From NCBI GenBank assembly GCA_963931865.1, contig OZ007509.1, forward strand, positions 6,836,882-6,900,881: a stretch of 64,000 bases of DNA, read 5' to 3'. Both the position numbers and the translations under genes were made by a program. Below the pieces are notes generated by a model that was given only the letters and a program-made list of their open reading frames with translations, ran no database searches and was not told the origin of the DNA. Below are positions 33,505 through 64,000 of this stretch, in pieces. Every line of letters starts with the position of its first letter. Position 1 is the first letter of the stretch. Source of the stretch: Axinella damicornis (lineage: Eukaryota > Porifera > Demospongiae > Axinellida > Axinellidae).

Positions 33505-34240
33505 GTGCATGTATAAGGGTTACTTAACCAGACTCTGGTCACCATATATAGTTGCATGCATGTGGTGATCAAAGAATGGGTCCACAGCCACAAATGTTTT
33601 GTAACTTAGCTTAATATTGTTTACAAATCTGTACATTGTATATCTGTTGGAGGACCTATACAGTGGTCAAGCAGTGTAAATGAATGCACGAAAGAGCAGC
33701 TGCATACACTTGTATGGTAGCCCATACTTCTCCTAGTTGCGGAACTAAGAAACTTTAGCCTCGTTCCCAGGCCCCGCCCAGCTTTTCGGCGCTTGCATGC
33801 AGTACGGAAAAGCTCCGCGTTGTTTCATGATCATGCAACCAAAAGCGGCGCGTGGGCCTGGGAACGAAACTTGACCTAGGTTATCAACTTATCAATAGGC
33901 CTATCAGGTTTCCAATTCAGTAGCTACTACATGTAATAGGATCAAAGTAGGCTGCACTTGTGTGCTCATTCCTTGATGACCACAGTGGAGGAGGAAGCAC
34001 TGAGATGCTGACCTGGTCCATGACCACAGCTTGGTTAAAACAACCCTTCCCTTTTGCAGTATACATACCGTAAACAGAGAAAGGTTGTTTTGACCAGGCT
34101 CTGGTCACCTCAGTACGTTGCAAATAAGATCGGTTGACTCATTTAATACTGGAATGTCATGTGAAATTGCATGTATCTAGCTAATGTGATCTCAATCCTT
34201 AAGACATTTTATCATAGAAGTGTGCTGTAATTTTGCGATC
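33505..34240. repeat. Segmental duplication, copy A
   Basis: Shares collinear sequence with 34882-35965, from GCATGTATAAGGGTTACTTA through GTCAAGCAGTGTAAATG and GGATCAAAGTAGGCTGC to CATCTAGCTAATGTGATCTC. Copy A has a MITE at 33760-33871 that copy B lacks. No exon is recognisable in it. Confidence 0.88.
33761..33871. mobile_element. TAGCCTCG-family MITE, right end eroded
   Basis: TAGCCTCGTTCCCAGGCCCC at the left and GGGCCTGGGAACGA at the right flank a centre with GCTTTTCGGCGCTTGCATGC. The right terminal bases and part of the target duplication seem lost: the flank reads AAGAAACTT on the left and AACTT on the right. Confidence 0.75.
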
Positions 34241-35274
34241 ATGTATTATTTGTAAAACATGAATTATGTCGCATGACACACAATTGTAGGGAGCTATGGC
34301 TATACCATAATAATACTAGTACCGGTATTGCACGAGTCTAGGCCCCTCCTGGAACCTTAACTCCACTGTCCTGAGAGAGCAAAACTAGCTACATACAATT
34401 TGTGGTGCACGTGCATTCATTCAAGTTCCACCTTGCTGTTATAACTGCATATGCATGCTGCTGCATGTATATAGCTAGGAACGAAAGAGACCAGAAGTCT
34501 CACTCTGATTGCCCTTGCAAGCCTTTGAATACAAATTTGATTTGGCTCACAATTGGTTGAAGTTTCTCCGAATGCAACCCGGAATCCCTGCAGCTGGACC
34601 CTGATGTAGAAGACATTACCAGCACTCATTTTCCAAAGCAGACCAATGCAGTGATGCAGGATCATGCAGACGTGTGGATCCTCCATGCAAATTAACTCCA
34701 CCCCCACATGTACCCACCCCAGTGACCCCACCCACCCCAGCCCCTGCATGAAATTCATGCACTCCAGACTATAGTCTTGCTCCCAGGCCATGTGGTGAAA
34801 TCTGAGCACTTTAGGCTTAATATTAGCGCTAGCAATGCAAAACATCTGAACAATATTGCACATGCTTATATTATATCACTGCATGTATAAGGGTTACTTA
34901 ACCAGACTCTGGTCACCATAGTTGCGTGCATGTGGTGATCAAAGAATGGGTCCACAGCCACAAATGTTTTGTAACTATAGGTACATATGTGACTTGGCTT
35001 AATATTGTTTACAAATCTGTAATTGTATATCTGTTGGAGGACCTACAGTGGTCAAGCAGTGTAAATGATCTGCTTGAATGCACAGTTTGGAAGAGCAGCT
35101 GCATACACTTGTATGGTAGCCCATACTTCTCCTAGTCTCGTTCCCAGACGATTTTTCGCACGCAGGGGAATGTAAAGTCTGGCCTGCGAGACTATACTTC
35201 TCCTAGTTACATGTACCGGAAACTAAGGAACTTGACCTAGGTTATTTCAATAGGCCTAACTACGTATACATAAC

Positions 35275-35462
35275 TAGGAAAATGCAGGGCATTGTGGGGC
35301 TCGCCTGACAAACTGACGTACTGCATGCATTCTCTGAGTGATCGTTGGCTGGGAGCCCGGGCGGCGCGGCGCAGCTAATAAGGGAAGCTGGGGGTGGGGC
35401 CTGGGACCGAGGCTGTAGCCGAGAGAATCTCTCCCTCTAGCTGACCTCCTGGCTGACCTCTG

Positions 35463-35500
<38 letters not shown>
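35275..35500 (+). mobile_element. SINE-like or retrotransposed segment ending in a long poly-A
   Basis: GC-rich sequence (GGCGCGGCGCAGC, GGGGCCTGGGACCGAGGCTG) followed by about 38 A. No copy B versus copy A match exists here, so it is an insertion. No A/B box or clear TSD was identified, so class is uncertain. Confidence 0.45.
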
Positions 35501-35501
<1 letters not shown>

Positions 35502-35568
35502 ATTACGATTTTCCACTTGGATATACGGTCATACGCTAAATCGGACAGACATCCTGAAGAGCACGACT

Positions 35569-35614
35569 TAGCCTCGTACCCAGGCCCGACCAGTCGGGCC
35601 TGGGTACGAGGCTA
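35569..35614. mobile_element. 46-bp perfect palindromic MITE with 9-bp TSD
   Basis: TAGCCTCGTACCCAGGCC and its exact inverse GGCCTGGGTACGAGGCTA flank the small centre CGACCAGTCG. AGCACGACT is repeated exactly on both sides (35560-35568, 35615-35623). It is the smallest clean member of the family. Confidence 0.93.
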
Positions 35615-36173
35615 AGCACGACTAGACTATGTGGGGCTCGCTCAGACTCGCCCCAATTATCTATAGGTTTTCCTATCCAATAGCTACTAATAGGATCAAA
35701 GTAGGCTGCACTTGTGTGCTCATTCCTTGATCACCGCAGTGGAGGAGGAAGCATTGAGATGCAATTGAGGTGACCACAGCTAGCTTGGTTAAAACAACCC
35801 TTTGATCCCTTTTACAGTATATGTTCTGTAAACAGAGAAAGGTTGTTTTGACCAGGCTTGTTCACCTCAGTTTGTTGCAAACTCATTTAATACTGGAATG
35901 TCATGTGAAATTGCATGTATCTAGCTAATGTGATCTCAATCCGACATTTATCATAGAAGTGTGCTGTGTGCTGTAATTTGCAATCATGTACATGCAATGT
36001 CATGAGAGCATTATTGGTCAGTTTATACATTACTATTGAACAGAACAATGCCACAAAGTATACATGATTGTCATGGCATTATAGTGACTGCATTTGCAAC
36101 AGGTTAGCTACAACAATGATGTAATCACAAATCCTGATACGAAAGGAGAAACACACATAACTAGTAGCTGTTC

Positions 36174-59948
<23,775 letters not shown>

Positions 59949-60900
59949 CTGCGAGTGGAAACAACTCCTGTCACCTAACCTGTTACATTAGACCATTCCT
60001 AACTACCCAGGCATTAAGTCATGAGAAAGGTAACCCAGCTATGAGGGAATGGAGGTGGGGTTTAGTGAGATTGCTATAGAGAGAATCACGTGATGGTGTT
60101 TGAAATGACTCAATCACATGTCGCAAGTAGCGAGCCGTTTAACATCTCCTCCACCACTGACTGGGGTGCCATTGACGCCAAATTCTCAGCAATTCTGTCC
60201 GCAGTTCACTACCCTTGTCTTACTTGGGATGAAACTAATCTGAACCTCAGAAGCTGCTGATATCTTCTCTTCCCTTTTTAAAGTGCACCTTGAGTGATAT
60301 GATGCCACACAAGAGCCAGCCGCAACTTCATCCTGCTCTTATTCATACATCAAACCGGAAGGATCAAGAGAACAGTGCAAAGATTGAAAAATTCTCTACC
60401 AGCCAGGAGGATCGACAGAACAGTCCAAAGATTAAGAGAGATGAAGAACTCTACCGCCAGGAGGATCAACAGAACAGTCCAAAGATTAAGGTAGGAAGCA
60501 TGACATCGGCGAAATCGCGCAATTTTGCTCATGAATATTAATGAGATGACATCACTCGCGTACAGTTATATAGAATTATTAATGTGTTTACGTTTTCCCA
60601 TGGCGGCAACCAGAATAAACAAGGGGGGCTTCTCTCTTTGATGTGGCTAGCGGCCCTTTCAAGTTTCAAATCGGTACTCTGATGTGGCCGTGCGGTACTT
60701 TGAAGATTTGTCTTCTTTTTTTTTTTTTAAGTAAGGAGCTATTCTAGCTTATTGAATGTAGCGGTGGGCTATCTGAGTGTGAATAGCTAGGTGGAGTGAG
60801 CAGGAATGTTTGTGGGTCTGCTGAAGTGGCCGAAGAACAGCCTGGAAAGTGAACAGCATCCGACAGCTCCCTGGCCAAGGTACTCTAGAGAGTTGACCTT
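59949..60900. other. Region where the missing GPAM 5' exons and promoter may lie
   Basis: No exon with convincing GPAM N-terminal sequence was found. The stretch holds a tandem duplication (AACAGTCCAAAGATTAAG, 60360-60490) whose 83-codon plus ORF is unassigned, and a T-run at 60714-60728. Confidence 0.4.
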
Positions 60901-60904
60901 TCGG

Positions 60905-61056
60905 CATTACAGGCCCCGCCCATTTTCGTGTTAGGGCGAATTTGGCTGGTTTGGTAGCTGGACTGGGCTGGTGAGAGGGAGTAGATGTGTGGCCAAAACT
61001 CTGTAACCGAGAGGTGAACGTGGAAAAGCATCCCTAGTTTTGCAGGGGGTAGGTTG
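60905..61056 (-). repeat. Dispersed repeat, inverse copy of 19430-19572
   Basis: Same words in reverse order: CATTTTCGTGTTAGG, GGCTGGTTTGGTAGCTG, TGTGGCCAAAACTCTG and CCTAGTTTTGCAGGGGG. Confidence 0.8.
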
Positions 61057-61212
61057 AACTTTTGAAGAGTGCCCTTGGCTTGAGTCGGTTTTAGTTGGTG
61101 TGCGTGGAATTGTTTTTGAAAGCCTAGGGTAGCCAAACCTCTGTTTTTGAGGGTGGCAGTGAGTTTTGGGCTGTAGCCTGCAAGTGAGGAGAGCAGGTGG
61201 TAAATCCATACA

Positions 61213-61790
61213 TAGTTTTTGTCTCGGCACCGAAGTGCCGAGACACAGTGCTGGATGCGTAGGTATGTACGTACGTACGTACGTACGTGGTACGTCGCTT
61301 TTCGCAATGCGCCCGCGCAAGTGCTGCAAACGTATTCATAGCCTGCAAGTAGATCTTCAAAAGTGATTATGGGTTTGCATGGCTGCTCATGAATCCTCTT
61401 ATCAAGACTGCTGCTACGGTACTTCAGGACAATGAATACTCACTCATCCAGTGTGCTGCACTCAGCCATCCCAAGTGCATACTAACTCACTCAGCTAGCT
61501 AGCTATATAGATAAGTGCTGAAAGAATTGGCCAAGGTGTTGACTAAACATCAAGCCCAGACACGACCATACTGCTTTCACCCTTTGGGTGAACATTCCTG
61601 ACCCACCCCTTGCTCACACAGAAGGATATTGACGCTCACTTAAGCTGAAAGTCTCATAGCTAACAGGTTTTGCAGGCATAATAAAGGGTTAAGCAGCTGC
61701 CATGTCCTCTGCGTGATTATAGCTGATACCAAGTCGTGCCGAGACACATCAAGTCTTTTAAAGACTCACTTGTTTAGCCTGTTTTGTGTG
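61213..61790 (-). mobile_element. TGTCTCGGCAC element, copy 2
   Basis: Full-length inverse of 38626-39210: starts TTTTTGTCTCGGCACCG, ends GTGCCGAGACACATCAAG. A TACG tandem (61264-61290) replaces ACGTACCTACG of copy 1. Confidence 0.82.
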
Positions 61791-61873
61791 TGTATTGATG
61801 ATGGGGTCAGAGTGTGGGTGGGGCCTTGGAGAGGGTCCAAATTTTCAGTTTAGTAGAGGGCCTTAAAATTGAG

Positions 61874-62037
61874 TTTTAGGGCATTTTCAAGCAGAGGGAG
61901 CAGTTTGATGCAAACTATTGCTGAAACTTGTGTACGCTTTGATGCTGCCCATTTATCCATCAACTTGGTTTTGGAGATCGCTGTACCCATGTTTCCTACT
62001 TTCAAACTGCTCCCTCTGCTTGAAAACGCCCTAAAAC
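61874..62037. mobile_element. MITE, GTTTTAGGGCATTTTCAAGC ends
   Basis: Arms of about 36 bp (GTTTTAGGGC, TTTTCAAGCAGAGGGAGCAG) pair with the inverse ending GCCCTAAAAC. The spacer is about 90 bp. Confidence 0.85.
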
Positions 62038-62400
62038 GTGGCAACCACGCTCAGTCGATCGCGAACAATGGCGACCAAAAGGAAGACAAGACATTACAGC
62101 ACTCACAACTTAGCCAGCACGGTGAGTTTCGGCATGTAAGCGTCTGTGAACGACAGTGATCACGGCCGTGTGGTCAGAATTTTCGTGTGCCTTTCCTAAG
62201 AATGGTACTGCCACCGGAAGTCGAAGAGAGCGCTCGAGCAATGGCGGCTGACTGCGAGACAAAAGCGCTCATATCTCCACCACCAAGGTGAGTTTCAGCA
62301 CAATTATTTTGATTTTGTGTCACTGCATGATAGCGATCACGACGTTGTAGTCAGAATCTTTGTAGGCCATTCCGAAGTAGTCAAACATTTATTATTTATT
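62030..62400. repeat. Partial direct copy of the CACTCCTGGTAG MITE interior
   Basis: Nearly identical to 62605-62970 (GGCGACCAAAAGGAAGACAA, CAGTGATCACGGCCGTGTGG, GAAGTCGAA, GAGCGCTCGAGCAATGGCGG) but lacking the terminal repeat. Likely half of a tandem insertion. Confidence 0.8.
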
Positions 62401-62403
62401 TAG

Positions 62404-63071
62404 ATCGAGGGGCAACCACACTCCTGGTAGCCGCGGTTAAACGGTAGCACAAGCTAAGCGTGGCAGTTCGTTCCAATTATCACATGACTACCATGATGGC
62501 TATATATATATAGGGAAGATCAGAAATGACTTAGAGATACCGAATAATAGCCGCGTTGCAACCCCGCGAACGGTATTGCAATTCGTTCCAATTAACGCAC
62601 ATGCCACGTGGCAAACACGCTCAGTCGATCGTGAGCAATGGCGACCAAAAGGAAGACAAGACATTATTACAGCACTCACAACTTAGCCAGCACGGTGAGT
62701 TTCGGCATGTAAGCGTCAGTGAACGACAGTGATCACGGCCGTGTGGTCAGAATCTTCGTGTGCCTTTCCTAAGAACGGTACTGCCACCGGAAGTCGAACA
62801 GAGCGCTCGAGCAATGGCGGCCAACGGCGAGACAAAAGCGTTCATATGTCTACCACCAAAGTGAGTTTCAGCACAATTATTTTGATTTTGTGTCACTGCA
62901 TCATAGCGATCACGACGGTGTACTCAGAATCTTTGTAGGCCATTCGGAAATAGTCAAACGTTTATTAATTATTTAGATTTTGTAGGCCATTCCGAAGTAG
63001 TCAAACATTTATTATTTATTTAGATTAGTTTACATTACGCGTCACAGTTTTTCCCCTACCAGGAGTGTAAC
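62404..63071. mobile_element. CACTCCTGGTAG-family MITE, copy 4
   Basis: GAGGGGCAACCACACTCCTGG at the left and CCCCTACCAGGAGTGTAAC at the right; a second GTAACATTACGC..CAGGAGTGTAA tail follows to 63110. It contains two modules around GATCACGGCCGTGTGGTCAG and GATCACGACGGTGTACTCAG. Confidence 0.85.
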
Positions 63072-63536
63072 ATTACGCAGCACAATTTTTCCCCTACCAG
63101 GAGTGTAATGTTGTGTCTTGTGCGTTCTCCTGCCATTTATATCTGTCTAATAGAAGCAACTTACCCTGCTGTTGCATGATTTTCTGCTGATATGGAGCAC
63201 AGCGCATTGCTGTGGCTTTCGTTGTCCAGTGCTGCTGTTTGGTCTTGGGCATGATAGACTAATCTCACTTGGATGACTGCTGCAAACTAAACATGGGGAA
63301 AAGACCAGCCTTGTGTGCAATGAAAACGCATGTGCAGCTATGGCTTCCCAGTGCATGCTTGTGGTCATTAAAATAATTGCCCAGCTGTTTGTATGACAAC
63401 AACTTTTAGATGACGAGTTGCATATTTTGGTGTCCACATGGTTGTTAGTTCTGACCACAAGTCGTATGTACTGCCTATATATAGGCCTATAGCTAGCTAC
63501 TGTTTTACTTCATTGTCTCTACTAGACTAGGTAATA

Positions 63537-64000
63537 ATGACGGTCTTGTTCAAAAGATCAACTAACATCCTCTTTGTAGTGGGGATTGTCGGTGGACTTG
63601 CTGTACTCCTATATCTATATCTTTTCCTATCGGCCGGTAACTCGATGTCACAATCCTTGCCTCTGATGAGTCCTGTACCTTTGTCTGCTAGCTCAAATGA
63701 AGGACATGTAGAAATATTGACTGTTGACTCGAGCCCAAAGAAACTGTCTGAGGAAGTACTAAAGCCACCCCCAAAATTGCAACAGGCTGTTGATTCAAAA
63801 CCCCATAAAATCTCTACTACCCAAGAAATTCCCACAAACTCGTCAAGCATTAAGCGAAAGAACTTTGTCTACTTGACTCAGACTGAAAGCTGTATTCCTA
63901 GCTATCTCAAAAGACCTGACATCCTCGGTGACCCTGCAAACTGTGACGTACTGGTTTTAAGTTTTAAAAAGGAGTGTAACAATAAGTCCCTACCCCACGT
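63537..64000 (+). CDS. Type II membrane protein, glycosyltransferase-like (cut by window end)
   Basis: An open frame from ATG at 63537 runs to the end of the window (154 codons). The N-terminus is a short basic segment (MTVLFKRSTN) followed by a hydrophobic anchor (ILFVVGIVGGLAVLLYLYLFL), then a Ser/Pro/Lys-rich stem of about 85 residues. A folded domain then starts with NFVYLTQTESCIPSYL and CDVLVLSFKKECNN. The layout (anchor, stem, luminal domain) is that of Golgi glycosyltransferases, but the catalytic part is outside the window and I cannot name the family. The ATG is the first in frame, and the anchor follows at once. It may also be intron-split beyond the edge. Confidence 0.6.
   Translation, partial: MTVLFKRSTNILFVVGIVGGLAVLLYLYLFLSAGNSMSQSLPLMSPVPLSASSNEGHVEILTVDSSPKKLSEEVLKPPPKLQQAVDSKPHKISTTQEIPTNSSSIKRKNFVYLTQTESCIPSYLKRPDILGDPANCDVLVLSFKKECNNKSLPH

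Larger units (their letters stand above)
34882..35965. repeat. Segmental duplication, copy B, with extra insertions
   Basis: Collinear with copy A but lengthened by three insertions: a CTCGTTCCCAGAC hairpin (35135-35195), a SINE-like segment with poly-A, and a 46-bp palindromic MITE. Its uninterrupted GGAACTTGACCTAGG shows the state before the copy A MITE inserted. Confidence 0.85.

Noticed and set aside
60290..60541. 83-codon plus ORF with repeated QQNSPKIK
   Set aside because: It is a small tandem duplication. A GTAGG donor follows, but there is no partner exon and no known domain.

Overview
The window looks like nuclear DNA of an early-branching invertebrate animal. It holds three intron-rich metazoan genes with short GT-AG exons, many foldback MITEs, microsatellites and decayed transposons. 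A sponge is my best guess, from the style of the genes and repeats; I cannot prove the taxon. Nothing looks bacterial: there are no operons and no Shine-Dalgarno-led ORFs. Most long ORFs are artefacts of tandem repeats.

Layout. (1) 880-17737, plus strand: six exons of LHPP, a HAD-family phosphatase; the first exon lies off the left edge. Its last intron carries an almost complete 8.8 kb CACTA/EnSpm-type transposon (7719-16486). That element has a transposase gene on plus and a divergently transcribed BEN-domain gene on minus, bounded by inverted termini and subterminal repeat arrays. (2) 17.7-23.3 kb: repeat-rich gap with hairpin MITEs, a dead LINE, an OTU-domain fragment and a 1.5 kb inverted-repeat element. 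(3) 23534-27349, plus: an 11-exon Fringe-like glycosyltransferase of 359 residues. (4) 27.4-36.2 kb: repeat gap with nested MITEs, a TTAA-flanked foldback element and a segmental duplication of about 0.7 kb. (5) 36174-59948, minus: a mitochondrial-type glycerol-3-phosphate acyltransferase gene (GPAM/GPAT1) of at least 20 exons. One of its introns holds a decayed transposon whose protein resembles the RAG1 N-terminal zinc/RING region (40603-47299). Another holds a 23-unit minisatellite built from the start of the GPAM catalytic exon. (6) 59.9-63.5 kb: more dispersed repeats. (7) 63537-64000, plus: the start of a type II membrane protein cut by the window edge.

How the parts relate. LHPP, the Fringe-like protein and GPAM belong to unrelated processes (phosphohistidine/pyrophosphate hydrolysis, Golgi glycosylation, glycerolipid synthesis), so I see no functional cluster. 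The unifying theme is transposons living in introns. A MITE family with TAGCCTCGTTCCCAGGC termini appears more than ten times, and six copies carry 9-bp target duplications, which points to a Mutator-type transposase. All exon coordinates below were assembled by hand from reading frame, splice dinucleotides and phase; they were not confirmed with transcripts.
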